Source: JABDJL01 sp963664065
Lineage (GTDB): Bacteria > Pseudomonadota > Gammaproteobacteria > Xanthomonadales > SZUA-36
NCBI GenBank assembly: GCA_963664065.1
Contig: OY760942.1
Span: 1,612,001-1,676,000 of the forward strand
DNA length: 64,000 bases
Direction: 5' to 3'
A model generated the notes under the pieces. The model searched no databases. It was not told the DNA's origin and worked only from the letters and a program-made list of their open reading frames with translations. Position 1 is the stretch's first letter; each line of letters opens with the position of its first letter. The position numbers and the translations under genes were made by a program. Below are positions 43,801 to 51,429 of this stretch, piece after piece.

Positions 43801-44402
43801 GCAATTCGCTGCACACCAACGCCTTCGACGAGGCCATCACCACGCCCACGGAAGAATCCGTGCGCCGCGCGGTAGCCATCCAGATGATCATCAACAAGGA
43901 ACTGGGCCTGAACTTCTGCGAGAACCCCTGGCAAGGCAGCTTCATCGTGGACGAGTTGACCGACCTGGTGGAAGAAGCCGTGTACCAGGAATTCGAGCGG
44001 ATTTCAGAACGCGGCGGTGTACTCGGCGCCATGGACACCATGTACCAGCGCAGCAAGATTCAGGAAGAATCCATGTATTACGAGCACAAAAAGCACGACG
44101 GCAGTTTGCCGCTGGTTGGGGTGAATACATTCCTGAGTGAGGAGGGCAAACACATCCACGGCGGCGAGCAGGAACTGATGCGATCGACAACCGGTGAGAA
44201 AGACCAGCAGGTGGAGAACGTTGAGAATTTCAGGGAATCACACTCCGAAGAGGCGAAGCCGGAACTTACCAACCTGCAACAGGTGGCGCGTGAGAGGAAA
44301 AACACTTTCGAGGCACTTATGGAAGCGGGGAAGGATTGCTCACTCGGCAGCATGAGTCATGCGCTTTATGATGTGGGTGGGGAGTATCGGAGGAATATGT
44401 AG
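40848..44402 (+). CDS. icmF: Fused isobutyryl-CoA mutase with G-protein chaperone domain (IcmF)
   Basis: An 1184-residue adenosylcobalamin enzyme interconverting isobutyryl-CoA and n-butyryl-CoA (and related branched acyl-CoAs). Domain order: B12-binding domain with SLFDGHDAAINI (residues 28-39, His32 the cobalt ligand) and FGGGGGTITPEE; a MeaB-like GTPase domain with Walker A GTGGAGKSS (about 209-217) and NKFDKRG; a linker; then the substrate-binding TIM barrel (GVFPYRRLAEDPIRMFAGEG onward) and C-terminal region. The linker (about 485-545) is unusual: it carries VGAISNREL and VGAIFDREF, each encoded by a REP-like unit, plus degenerate VGDGSKD repeats. Otherwise it is longer than typical IcmF by some 90 residues. 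Role: valine/isobutyrate metabolism. Confidence 0.95.
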   Translation: MSRAASDIGVIKSTAIETPLRFVTAASLFDGHDAAINIMRRLIQAQGCEVIHLGHNRAVLDIVRAAIQEDADAIAISSYQGGHNEYFKFMIDQLKERGAGHIKVFGGGGGTITPEEIRELEAYGVERIYHPDDGMDMGLVEMIQDVVQRTEVSRLAPGYPDQLDLEDSKSIAGVLTALEAGVFGEAELKLKRREWAGAKKQAPVVGITGTGGAGKSSVTDEILNRLQASFPDKTIAVLAVDPTRRRTGGALLGDRIRMNSLRSERIYMRSMATRRQHLATSAMLNDAISFLKSAGFDLVLVETAGIGQSDSEIVDMVDFSCYVMTSDFGAQSQLEKIDMLDFAELVVLNKFDKRGAEDALRDVRKQWKRNHLAFAMEDEDVPVYPTIASQFNDPGISWMFVNLLRLLREKMSLKGKDWTPNTDVSVKEPKATILIPGARTRYLAEIAEQVRDINADIARQAESASLAQHYYECLKDLEDPELPSAFDVYPVGAISNRELSESGTAPDLDVGAESKIVGDGSKDVGDGSKDVGAIFDREFVLLRQRYNSSISELSVDALELLKAWPSRKHGIRTEQFSYTVRGREITGSNYRESLSKLAIPKIGMPRDTDWGELLSFLMRENLPGAYPYTAGVFPYRRLAEDPIRMFAGEGTPERTNRRFHILAAGQPATRLSTAFDSVTLYGEDPHTRPDIYGKVGNAGVSIATLDDMKKLYSGFDLCQPTTSVSMTINGPAPMILAFFMNAAIDQQVELHLKETGEWEKAQKKIKKHFKGRKQPEYTGELPEGNDGLGIGLLGITGDKLVDQETYARIRNDTLSKVRGTVQADILKEDQAQNTCIFSTEFAMRMMGDIQQFFVENQVRNFYSVSISGYHIAEAGANPISQLAFTLSNGFTIVEYYLARGMNIDEFAPNLSFFFSNGMDPEYTVIGRVARRIWARAMRERYQANKRSQMLKYHIQTSGRSLHAQEIQFNDIRTTLQALYALFDNCNSLHTNAFDEAITTPTEESVRRAVAIQMIINKELGLNFCENPWQGSFIVDELTDLVEEAVYQEFERISERGGVLGAMDTMYQRSKIQEESMYYEHKKHDGSLPLVGVNTFLSEEGKHIHGGEQELMRSTTGEKDQQVENVENFRESHSEEAKPELTNLQQVARERKNTFEALMEAGKDCSLGSMSHALYDVGGEYRRNM
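42318..42465 (+). repeat. Two REP-like units and 21-bp tandem repeats inside icmF
   Basis: GTGGGAGCGATTTCCAATCG at 42318 and GTGGGAGCGATTTTTGATCG at 42438, each followed by CGAATT, match the intergenic REP family. They are read in the same frame as VGAISNREL (residues 491-499) and VGAIFDREF (531-539). Between them lie degenerate 21-bp repeats (TCGAAGGATGTGGGAGACGG type, about 42392-42437) encoding SKDVGDG. The insertion keeps the frame and sits between the GTPase and mutase domains. Confidence 0.88.
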
Positions 44403-44537
44403 GAGGCAGTCACCTTAGGCTCTGAAAGGGCTCTTCAGTTGGCGTTTGTGTTAGTAGATAAACAATGAGGTTTTAATAAACAGCTTTTTTTTGAGGAGCA
44501 TGCTCATTAAGGTCTCATGACTAAATGGAGGGCCCAT

Positions 44538-44798
44538 TTATATTGTCGGCCTGACTTCCACGCGAGGTTGTACTCTTGTTCTAACTTCTTCGTACACCGG
44601 GATTTCGACACCTTCAGCTACTTCTATCGTTACCGCTAAGCCGTAGGGAACCGTATCAGTTAATGGGGATGAGTCGGCGCGGCAATTAACCGAAATAAGT
44701 AAAGAATCACCATCTTGGAAAATTGTTGCTCTTTCACCCGCAAATATTTCGTGTTGAACAGTTCCTCGACTAACAGCATGGTGGTTATATAGTTCCCG
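44538..44798 (-). pseudogene. C-terminal fragment of an S8 (subtilisin-like) peptidase
   Basis: An 87-codon open frame, no start, ends at TAA 44538-44540 and is cut at its upstream side exactly by the IS3 copy at 44799. It reads RELYNHHAVSRGTVQHEIFA, later LISVNCRADSSPL, then VPYGLAVTIEVAEGVEIPVY and EEVRTRVQPRVEV. To my recollection this resembles the C-terminal domain of large S8-family peptidases, some of which pair with an AAA ATPase in anti-phage modules. Family assignment is from memory of motif patterns and needs a search. The rest of the gene is missing. Confidence 0.5.
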
Positions 44799-44873
44799 TG
44801 TACGTCGTCAGAGCATATGGCACCACTTGAGCTATTTTCTAAGAGACACTTTTCTGCCCATGCTTTCTCCAGT

Positions 44874-45806
44874 CTAGCCTGCTAACCGCAGGTTTTGTAT
44901 TTTCCTTTGCGTTAACGTTCTGGCTTTGATCATTGACCGTCGGTCCAGGATGTCGTTTCTTCTTCCGTTATACACATCAGCCGGCGTCACGTTATCCAGT
45001 GATTCGTGATACCGCTCATGGTTGTAATGAGCCACCCACTGAGCAATGGCACTTTCCAGTTCACGGTGGTAGCGTTCGATCTTGCCCTGGGTCATCGGGT
45101 GGTACGGTGCTCCCCGGGTGTGCTTCATGTCTTGATCCTGCAACCATTCCCTGAGTTCTTTTGAGATATAGCAGGGGCCGTTGTCAGACAGTAACCTGGG
45201 CTTGTGATGCACCCTGACTTCGGTGAGCCCTGTGGCTTTCAGAGCATCTTCCAGAGTATCGGTGACATCATGCGCCGCCATCGTGGTCGTCAACCGCCAG
45301 CTGATGATGTAACGGGAATAGTCATCCAGGATCGTCGACAGGAAGTACCAGCCCCAGCCCACCACCCGGAAGTAGGTAAAGTCTGTCTGCCACAGTTCAT
45401 GTACACGCCGTGTCGGATGCTGGAACGCATCGGCTGCGCTCATCACTATGAACTGTGGGCTGGTAACCAGGTCATGGGCCTTGAGGATGCGATAGACACT
45501 GGACTCCGAGATAAAGTACTCATGGGTATCAGTAAGATGCCAGGCCAGTTCCCGGGGTGTCAGCTCCGGTTGTTCCAGGGCCACATCAACAACCAGTTCC
45601 CGTACCGACTCGGGGATCTTGTTCCAGTGCTGACGTGATGCCCTGCTGTGGTTCTGCAAGCCATCAGGGCCATCGCGTTCATAAGCCTGATACCAACGGT
45701 AGAAACTGCTGCGACTGACGTTGATCTCGACCAGAGTCCTGCGCACGGATAACTCCGAGTCTTCCACCAGGCGGATAATGGCCAGCTTTTCAGATGCGCT
45801 GTACAT
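44874..45806 (-). CDS. IS3-family transposase OrfB, 45-bp deletion
   Basis: A 310-residue DDE integrase-core protein. The first two catalytic acids are in WQTDFTYF (Asp142) and LLSDNGPCY (Asp208), and Glu244 in GKIERYHR is kept, but the next 15 residues present in the other copies (249-263, SMKNVVKLENYYFPW) are missing. The deletion is immediately after the catalytic Glu, so activity is doubtful. Start ATG at 45804-45806. Confidence 0.9.
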   Translation of the reverse strand: MYSASEKLAIIRLVEDSELSVRRTLVEINVSRSSFYRWYQAYERDGPDGLQNHSRASRQHWNKIPESVRELVVDVALEQPELTPRELAWHLTDTHEYFISESSVYRILKAHDLVTSPQFIVMSAADAFQHPTRRVHELWQTDFTYFRVVGWGWYFLSTILDDYSRYIISWRLTTTMAAHDVTDTLEDALKATGLTEVRVHHKPRLLSDNGPCYISKELREWLQDQDMKHTRGAPYHPMTQGKIERYHRELESAIAQWVAHYNHERYHESLDNVTPADVYNGRRNDILDRRSMIKARTLTQRKIQNLRLAG

Positions 45807-45829
45807 CAGTCTTCGTCCAATGTCACACC

Positions 45830-46168
45830 CTACCCAGTGAGACTTTTTTTAAGCCAGTCATTGCGCAGGTACAGTTCGGCAACCGCTTGCTTGAGGGTGG
45901 TATTTTCTTTTCTGAGACCAACCACTTCATCGCTGTTGGCTTCTCTGACGGTATCTCCTGACAGGCGCTTTTTACCGGCCTCCAGAAAATCCTTGCTCCA
46001 GCGGTAATACAGATTGTTGTTAATACCTTCCTGGCGACACAGTTCAGCGATCGAGCTTTCACCGCGCAATCCATCCAGTACGATACGGATCTTTTCCTCT
46101 GACGAGAACTTGCGACGGGTATTGCGGCGGATCTCCTTGACCCGTTTGGTGGTGTTTGACATGCTCAT
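45830..46168 (-). CDS. IS3-family OrfA, truncated by a nonsense codon
   Basis: A 112-residue helix-turn-helix protein, N-terminally identical to the 120-residue OrfA of the other copies. A CAG to TAG change after KKSLTG removes the last eight residues and the usual overlap with orfB. The change lies downstream of the A7 slippery run, so an OrfAB fusion made by -1 frameshifting would not be stopped by it. Confidence 0.9.
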   Translation of the reverse strand: MSMSNTTKRVKEIRRNTRRKFSSEEKIRIVLDGLRGESSIAELCRQEGINNNLYYRWSKDFLEAGKKRLSGDTVREANSDEVVGLRKENTTLKQAVAELYLRNDWLKKSLTG

Positions 46169-46257
46169 ATTGAGACTCCTCTGCTTCAGGTTAAAAATAG
46201 CAGAAGTGTCTCTTAGTTAAAGCAGTTGATTGGCCCCATATGGGCTGACGTCACACA

Positions 46258-46701
46258 GTGATCAATTACGAGTTGCCTCGCGACCCGGAAATTTATGTGC
46301 ACCGCATCGGGCGAACCGACAGGGCAGGCGAGAAGGGCATTGCAATGAGCATGTTTACCGAGTCTGAACAGGTCCGCATGAGGGCGATTGAGGCATACCT
46401 GTCGAAACCCTGTATCTGCGATGTGCCAGCATCACTGGACTTTGAGTCGGGATTTAAACTGAAAGCACCCATGGCGACCATTCAGATAGATGCTGGCCGT
46501 AAGCACAAGATTCGTCCAGGTGACTTGCTCGGTGCGTTGACCGGGGATGCAGGCTTGCCGGGATCCCAGATCGGAAAAATTGATATTTTTGAAATGATGA
46601 GTTTCGTCGCACTTGAGCATGAAGCACTGCGCCAGGGACTTTCCTACCTGGCAAATGGAAAAGTTAAAGGGCGCAATGTCCGCGCCCGCAAAGTGAGCTA
46701 G
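46258..46701 (+). pseudogene. dbpA: C-terminal fragment of ATP-dependent RNA helicase DbpA
   Basis: A 147-codon frame beginning at the first base after the IS. It starts inside helicase motif V/VI, VINYELPRDPEIYVHRIGRT, followed by DRAGEKG, and carries the DbpA-specific C-terminal RNA-binding domain (RPGDLLGALTGDAGLPGSQI, IGKIDIFEMMSFVAL) that recognises 23S rRNA hairpin 92. The ATPase half is gone. The GTG at the junction could by chance serve as a start, but the fragment would lack helicase activity. Confidence 0.9.
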
Positions 46702-46707
46702 AGATAT

Positions 46708-47172
46708 ATGGTTAATAACGATGTTTTGCGCCGCATTCGGTACAGCTTTGAGCTTAACGACTCGAAAGTGATGGAAATATTTGCCCTGGGAGATATGGAG
46801 GTCACACGTGCACAGATCAGTGACTGGATGAAAAAGGACGAAGACGAGGCGTACAAGCCATGCAAGGACGCTGAATTTGCCGCATTTCTCAATGGGTTTA
46901 TTATCGACAAGCGCGGCAGGAAAGACGGCCCGGTGCGAGCTGCAGAGAAACGTTTGAGCAATAATCAGATCTTCAGCAAACTAAAAATTGCCCTTAACCT
47001 GAAAGCAGAGGACGTTTTGGAAATCACGAGCCTGGGCGGTCTGACTTTGAGCAAACATGAGCTCAGCGCTTTTTTTCGCAAACCCGGAAACAGGCACTAC
47101 CGGGAGTGCAAGGATCAATGCCTGCGGAGCTTCCTGAAAGGGATGCAAGAGCGCTATCGCAATAGCGGGTAA
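46708..47172 (+). CDS. DUF1456 family protein (YehS-like)
   Basis: A 154-residue protein made of two similar helical repeats: NNDVLRRIRYSFELNDSKVM with a second copy at SNNQIFSKLKIALNLKAEDV, each followed by an LG-x-L/M-x-V/L-x-x-x-x-I/L segment and a conserved FL-x-G-F helix. This duplicated pattern defines DUF1456. Function unknown. It starts only 7 bp after the dbpA fragment and so was probably co-transcribed with dbpA before the IS removed the promoter side. Confidence 0.88.
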   Translation: MVNNDVLRRIRYSFELNDSKVMEIFALGDMEVTRAQISDWMKKDEDEAYKPCKDAEFAAFLNGFIIDKRGRKDGPVRAAEKRLSNNQIFSKLKIALNLKAEDVLEITSLGGLTLSKHELSAFFRKPGNRHYRECKDQCLRSFLKGMQERYRNSG

Positions 47173-47239
47173 CTTGTTTTTTCCGCAATTGATTTTCGAT
47201 CCCCATTGATAAGGGAATGCCATATAGTCAGCAAAATAT

Positions 47240-48244
47240 TTGGGAGGTCCCATGTTTCGAACAATGATCACCATATTCTGTGTGCTGTGGGCCGCCATGC
47301 CCGCACGTGCTGATGTTGACCCTGACCTGGGGTTGCAACTCTCAGAACTGTTCCTTGCTGGCGAAACCGAAGCCATTTGGGCCCAAATGGCTTCCAAAAT
47401 GCAGTCGGCCCTGGGCGATGCAGCGAAGCTCAACGCCTTTAGCCAACAGGTACAAATTCAGGCGGGATCTGCAGGAGAGGTCATCAACGAGGAGTGGAGT
47501 GAGGAGCAGGGCTTCGATATATTTCGAAGAATTCAGAATTTTGAGAATAGCCCCCAGCCACTGGTGTTTCATTGGACTTTTGATGCGAAGGGCCAAATCG
47601 CCGGTTTCTTTGTCCGACCGCAACAGGGCGAACCCAGCCAGGCCTTTGAAGATTATCAGACTCGGACTGAGCTGCGCGTGCCGTTCAGCGGCGAATGGTT
47701 TGTGTTCTGGGGTGGGCGTGAACGCGCGCAGAATTACCACGTCGACGCCGTAGACCAGCGGTATGCTTATGACATTCTGGTAATCAGGAATGGCAAGTCA
47801 TTTGAGGGTGACCCGCTGTCGCTGGACAGTTATTTCTGTTTCGGGCAGGAAATTCTGACACCGGCCGGTGGCACCGTGGTCGCCGCCGTGGATGGGCTGC
47901 CTGACCAGGTTCCTGGCCAGATGGATTCAGCAAATCCTCCCGGCAATCACGTGATCATCAACCACGGCAACGAGGAATACTCTCTGCTAGCGCACTTTCA
48001 GCAGGGGAGCGTTGCGGTTAAAGAGGGAGATGTCGTAGAAGCAGGGCAACTGTTGGGGCTGTGCGGCAATTCAGGCAATACCAGCGAACCTCATCTGCAT
48101 TACCACCTGCAAAACGCCGATACATTTGGCCACGGGCATGGCCTGCCGGCGCCATTCAGTTCATACATGGCGGATGGCGAGAAGATTCCATACGGAGAAC
48201 TGGTGAAAGGGCAGGTTATCAGCCCCTGCGACGACTGTGAATAA
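47240..48244 (+). CDS. Secreted M23-family (LytM) peptidase
   Basis: A 334-residue protein with a signal peptide (about 1-20, ending PARA). Residues 22-140 form a DUF3887-like or NTF2-like domain (LFLAGETEAIWAQMASKMQS, QPLVFHWTFDAKGQIAGF). The C-terminal domain is LytM-type: metal His and Asp in NYHVDAVDQRYAYDI, and HLHYHLQN at about 286 for the HxH motif. These enzymes cleave peptidoglycan cross-links or glycine-rich peptides in the periplasm. Three Cys near the C-terminus (PCDDCE) may form disulfides. It has a GGGAGG ribosome-binding site. Confidence 0.88.
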   Translation: MGGPMFRTMITIFCVLWAAMPARADVDPDLGLQLSELFLAGETEAIWAQMASKMQSALGDAAKLNAFSQQVQIQAGSAGEVINEEWSEEQGFDIFRRIQNFENSPQPLVFHWTFDAKGQIAGFFVRPQQGEPSQAFEDYQTRTELRVPFSGEWFVFWGGRERAQNYHVDAVDQRYAYDILVIRNGKSFEGDPLSLDSYFCFGQEILTPAGGTVVAAVDGLPDQVPGQMDSANPPGNHVIINHGNEEYSLLAHFQQGSVAVKEGDVVEAGQLLGLCGNSGNTSEPHLHYHLQNADTFGHGHGLPAPFSSYMADGEKIPYGELVKGQVISPCDDCE

Positions 48245-48383
48245 TCCCCCCATTGCTTTCAAGCCCTTATCGCTACTCCCTGCATCGAGGTTACTGATCC
48301 TCCCCCGTTTCCACGGACACCAAGTTAAGCCCTTTTCCTCATTTCAAACTGCATGGGGATCTGATTTCCTATCGCTGAGTGTT

Positions 48384-48845
48384 TCACTCAAAAACATCAG
48401 CCAACACATGCGTAATGACCAGCGTACCCACAACGACCAACACCAGGTCGCTACCGCTCCAGTGCCATTCATAACCCTCGTGATACGGAAGTTGGTTTAG
48501 AAAGGCATCCGGCATACGGTTTCTCGCGATACCCGGCGGCATCGGCTTGCCACGGGTCAGGTTCTTGCGAATTCCGGGTGGCAGCGGCTTGACTCCGGTC
48601 AGGCCATGATTGACCGCCAATTGGCGCGCCTCGCCCAGGCTAATGCCGACTGAGACATTCAGTGACCAGTCAAGCGAACCTTCCTGCTCATGTTCTGCTT
48701 TGCGAAGCTCTTTGCCCGCTTTCCCGGGTTTTCCTTTGTCGCTGGGCGGTTCTGCCATCAGCGGCACCGGGACCAGAATGATCGTGAGTAGAAAAACAAA
48801 GATCGTTCTCAATATTGATTGCAACATAAGTGACATCCTTTTCAC
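48384..48845 (-). CDS. CigR-like membrane/periplasmic protein
   Basis: A 153-residue protein with an N-terminal hydrophobic segment (about 8-31) acting as signal or anchor, a Lys/Gly-rich linker, then VGISLGEARQLAVNHGLTG, PLPPGIRKNLTRGKPMPPGI, LPYHEGYEWHWSGSDLVLVV and a final hydrophobic helix. This is the pattern of the anti-virulence regulator CigR family. Function in a non-pathogen is unknown. Convergent with the M23 gene. Confidence 0.75.
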   Translation of the reverse strand: MKRMSLMLQSILRTIFVFLLTIILVPVPLMAEPPSDKGKPGKAGKELRKAEHEQEGSLDWSLNVSVGISLGEARQLAVNHGLTGVKPLPPGIRKNLTRGKPMPPGIARNRMPDAFLNQLPYHEGYEWHWSGSDLVLVVVGTLVITHVLADVFE

Positions 48846-49066
48846 TGATATATACCGGTTAGTTTAACTCATGAGTACAATGCAGCCACACCCGGGTAAG
48901 AATAATTAATAGGCCGCCCCTTGGGCGAGAAAAGTGCTCTGGCCCCTTTATTTCTCACCCTGTATTTCCATTGAGGGTTGAACAGGAATATCGATTAGTG
49001 GCTTAATTAATTGTCCGAGAAGCCGGGTTAGTCCACTCTACCCCCATTACATTGAGAAATGTCACC

Positions 49067-49435
49067 ATGAAAAAATTGCCAAACCATCAAACCGGTGCAT
49101 CCGTGATTGCCACAATCATCACACTGGTAATCCTTGGGTATGGCATATATATAGGCATCCAGTATGTGCCGCATGTCATTGAATCCAAATCCATTAATTC
49201 CATCCTGACCAGCGTTGAAGTCGATCATAGATTAGATCCCATCACCAGTGAATATGCTGCAAAAGGGAAAGTGGTCAAGTTACTGCAAATCAACGAAATG
49301 AACGATATGACTAGTAATTTCAAGGTCCGCAATAGAAATGGCTCAATCACGATCACGTTCAGTTACGACAGGGTGCTGAACCTGGGTTACAAGAAAAAGA
49401 AAATACATTATGAGACATCACGAACTTTGAAATGA
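49067..49435 (+). CDS. DUF4845 family single-pass membrane protein
   Basis: A 122-residue protein starting at ATG 49067 (MKKLPNHQTG). One transmembrane helix (about 13-33) is followed by QYVPHVIESKSINSILTSVE and a C-terminal ITITFSYDRVLNLGYKKKKI strand pair, the usual DUF4845 layout. In many Gammaproteobacteria this gene sits between lepB and rnc, but here it is isolated among mobile debris. Function unknown. Confidence 0.75.
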   Translation: MKKLPNHQTGASVIATIITLVILGYGIYIGIQYVPHVIESKSINSILTSVEVDHRLDPITSEYAAKGKVVKLLQINEMNDMTSNFKVRNRNGSITITFSYDRVLNLGYKKKKIHYETSRTLK

Positions 49436-49487
49436 AAAAAGGGGCCGGATACCTGTTCTAAACAAAATGTACCCGCCCCCTTTTTTT
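49435..49487 (+). terminator. Likely Rho-independent terminator after the DUF4845 gene
   Basis: AAAAAAGGGGCCGGATAC pairs imperfectly with GTACCCGCCCCCTTTTTT across a long loop; the stem ends in a seven-T run. It overlaps the end of the DUF4845 frame. The same sequence may be a dispersed repeat associated with transposase remnants, so the terminator role is tentative. Confidence 0.5.
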
Positions 49488-49524
49488 GCTGATAAATACC
49501 GATAATGAGATGCCAATGACCATT

Positions 49525-49731
49525 AATATTTGGGGTCAGAGTCAGGTGAATATGGTTTGTCATGAACACCCAGGCATGGATGTCGACGCTGAACCGCGAG
49601 GCGCCTTCGAACAACCGATGGGCAAATGCTTTGAAATCTGAATCAGATGCGAAACATGCTTGCCGGTTGTTTCCTCTTTGGATGACATGTACCGGCAGGC
49701 CGGCAGGACAGTTTCGAGTAACTCGCGGCAT
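49525..49731 (-). pseudogene. N-terminal fragment of a Y1 (REP-associated/IS200-like) transposase
   Basis: Starting at ATG 49731, about 68 residues match Y1 transposases: PRVTRNCPAGLPVHVIQRGN, FAHRLFEGASRFSVDIHAWV, and MTNHIHLTLTP, where HIH is the HUH metal motif. Homology stops at 49525-49542, where the coding sequence coincides with the repeated motif AATATTTGGGGTCAGAGT. The catalytic tyrosine part is missing. The frame stays open to 49408 but that part is unrelated. Confidence 0.85.
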
Positions 49732-49843
49732 CCAGGCAGCGTAAAGAGACCGCGCGCTTTTCGATATTGGACATTAGCTCCGAATTCTGTGAGTTTTTAC
49801 TCTGACCCTTAATATCATCAGGAGCCAGAGTGGGCTGACCCCT

Positions 49844-50926
49844 TCAGATTTCTTCCCAGCCGGAAGGCACTTCGAAACGGTCCGCCTCCAGGTATTCGTC
49901 GCTGACTGATCTGAGTTCGGTCGTGATCCTGAATATCTGCACCTGGCCAGGGACGCGCTCGGCGAGGCCTTCGTCGCCGACATCGGCCGGTTCGGCTTGC
50001 TTTTCCCGGTCCATGGCTTTGGAGGCGGCATTGCGGGTAAATATGCCAGCTGCAGTGGATGCAATCATACCGCCGAGGCCCCCAGCCTGCTGCAAGACCT
50101 GGCCGGCGACGACGTTTCCGGCTGTGCTCGCGGCAGACTGCTTGGTGGCCTGCATGCTGTCTTCCTTGACCCCTGACCAAACCGTGTCGCGAGTGATCTC
50201 GCTGTTGGATCGTGTGCGGCACTGCTTTCCGCCGATGTGCAGGGTCATAATGGTCTTGACCGGGAAACCCTTGAGGCCGTCCGCCTCAAAGATGACCTCT
50301 TCCCAGCCATCCTCGAACAGCGCCAGCAGTCCTTGCGGAATCACGGCGGACATGGCCAGCAGTTCCGGTGTGCCGTAGCGGTCTGCGAGTTCCCGCTGGG
50401 ATTCGGCAACCTCGCGGTCACCAGGCATACGCCGCGCGTTCCAGTAGTCCAGCACCCAGGTGACATCACAGGCCTGCTGTGTGTCCGGAATCGCACAGGT
50501 GCTGGCCATGGTGACCAGGTATTGCTCGGCGCGAAGGCCTGCAATTTGCGCCTTTTCCTTTGTGCGCTTCATCTCGATCGCGGGGCGGGACCACTGGCAG
50601 CCCTGCTCGTTGATCGGCAGCGCATCCGGTCCGTTTTGCGGCATTTGTGCGATCAGCTCGATATCACGTTCCTCCTCCTGCCTGAGCTGGCCCAGTGACT
50701 TGCTTTCATACTGGTTACGATCCGGGTGGAGCAGATAAGCCCAGTCGTCCTCGAGCTTGATGATGGCCGTTGCTTCGGCGGAACCGGTCAGTTCGCCGTT
50801 AAAGCTTTCGATCCTCGCGCGGTCGCCGGAGATGCGGGTCTGCATGGTTTTCTCGGAGTCGAAAACTGAAATCAGGCCGCGTGCTTCGACTTTAACGGAA
50901 TGCTCCAGCGTGACATCAGCCGACAT
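49844..50926 (-). CDS. Hypothetical protein, 5' end disturbed next to an IS copy
   Basis: A 360-residue soluble-looking protein from the first ATG; the frame is open upstream to within about 40 bp of IS copy 2, so the true N-terminus may be lost. A signal-peptide-like sequence (FLPLFVSAFLP) is present in a neighbouring frame just upstream, which suggests a frameshift at the very start. Features: beta-rich N-terminal region (MQTRISGDRARIESFNGELT), a Cys-containing middle, and an alanine/glycine-rich segment GGLGGMIASTAAGIFTRNAA at about 275-295. I do not recognise the family. Probably a periplasmic protein related to DUF4412-like beta-sheet proteins, but that is weak. Confidence 0.5.
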   Translation of the reverse strand: MSADVTLEHSVKVEARGLISVFDSEKTMQTRISGDRARIESFNGELTGSAEATAIIKLEDDWAYLLHPDRNQYESKSLGQLRQEEERDIELIAQMPQNGPDALPINEQGCQWSRPAIEMKRTKEKAQIAGLRAEQYLVTMASTCAIPDTQQACDVTWVLDYWNARRMPGDREVAESQRELADRYGTPELLAMSAVIPQGLLALFEDGWEEVIFEADGLKGFPVKTIMTLHIGGKQCRTRSNSEITRDTVWSGVKEDSMQATKQSAASTAGNVVAGQVLQQAGGLGGMIASTAAGIFTRNAASKAMDREKQAEPADVGDEGLAERVPGQVQIFRITTELRSVSDEYLEADRFEVPSGWEEI

Positions 50927-51066
50927 TTTGGCAGGCAGAAAGGCTGAAACGAATAAAGGTAGGAAAATTCTAGGTAGTGTGTGACGTCAGCCCATATGGG
51001 GCCAATCAACTGCTTTAACTAAGAGACACGTCTGCTATTTTTAACCTGAAGCAGAGGAGTCTCAAT

Positions 51067-51429
51067 ATGAGCATGTCAAACACCACCAAACGGGTCAAGG
51101 AGATCCGCAGCAATACCCGTCGCAAGTTCTCGTCAGAGGAAAAGATCCGTATCGTACTGGATGGATTGCGCGGTGAAAGCTCGATCGCTGAACTGTGTCG
51201 CCAGGAAGGTATTAACAACAATCTGTATTACCGCTGGAGCAAGGATTTTCTGGAGGCCGGTAAAAAGCGCCTGTCAGGAGATACCGTCAGAGAAGCCAAC
51301 AGCGATGAAGTGGTTGGTCTCAGAAAAGAAAATACCACCCTCAAGCAAGCGGTTGCCGAACTGTACCTGCGCAATGACTGGCTTAAAAAAAGTCTCACTG
51401 GGCAGGGTGTGACATTGGACGAAGACTGA
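51067..51429 (+). CDS. IS3-family transposase OrfA
   Basis: A 120-residue protein: a helix-turn-helix domain (FSSEEKIRIVLDGLRGESSI, ELCRQEGINNNLYYRWSKDF) that binds the IS ends, followed by a leucine-zipper-like coiled coil (VVGLRKENTTLKQAVAELYL). Its TGA shares a base with the orfB ATG. The AAAAAAA run at 51385-51391 near the end allows -1 frameshifting to make OrfAB. Confidence 0.95.
   Translation: MSMSNTTKRVKEIRSNTRRKFSSEEKIRIVLDGLRGESSIAELCRQEGINNNLYYRWSKDFLEAGKKRLSGDTVREANSDEVVGLRKENTTLKQAVAELYLRNDWLKKSLTGQGVTLDED
51384..51392 (+). other. Probable -1 programmed frameshift site of the IS
   Basis: TAAAAAAAG: a seven-A slippery run in orfA. After a -1 shift the frame is open through AAG TCT CAC TGG and continues without a stop into orfB at 51429, so an OrfAB fusion transposase, the active form in IS3 elements, can be made. 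The same run is present in the other copies. Confidence 0.75.

Larger units (their letters stand above)
44799..46257 (-). mobile_element. IS3-family insertion sequence, copy 1 (defective, inverted)
   Basis: A 1459-bp copy of the element that recurs at 50978 and 58063, here in the opposite orientation. Ends are TGTACGTCGTCAGAGCATAT at 44799 and, reading inward from 46257, TGTGTGACGTCAGCCCATAT; the 26-bp terminal inverted repeats match at about 20 positions. It is 45 bp shorter than the 1504-bp copies owing to an in-frame deletion in orfB, and orfA has a nonsense change. It separates an S8 peptidase fragment from a dbpA fragment; no target-site duplication is visible. Confidence 0.93.

Noticed and set aside
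44874..45638. Plus-strand open frame of 144 codons opposite the IS orfB (also seen inverted in copies 2 and 3)
   Set aside because: Lies entirely antisense to the transposase and recurs only because the IS recurs.
49844..50222. Alternative minus-strand frame of 134 codons inside the hypothetical gene
   Set aside because: Arginine-rich, motif-free shadow of the longer frame.
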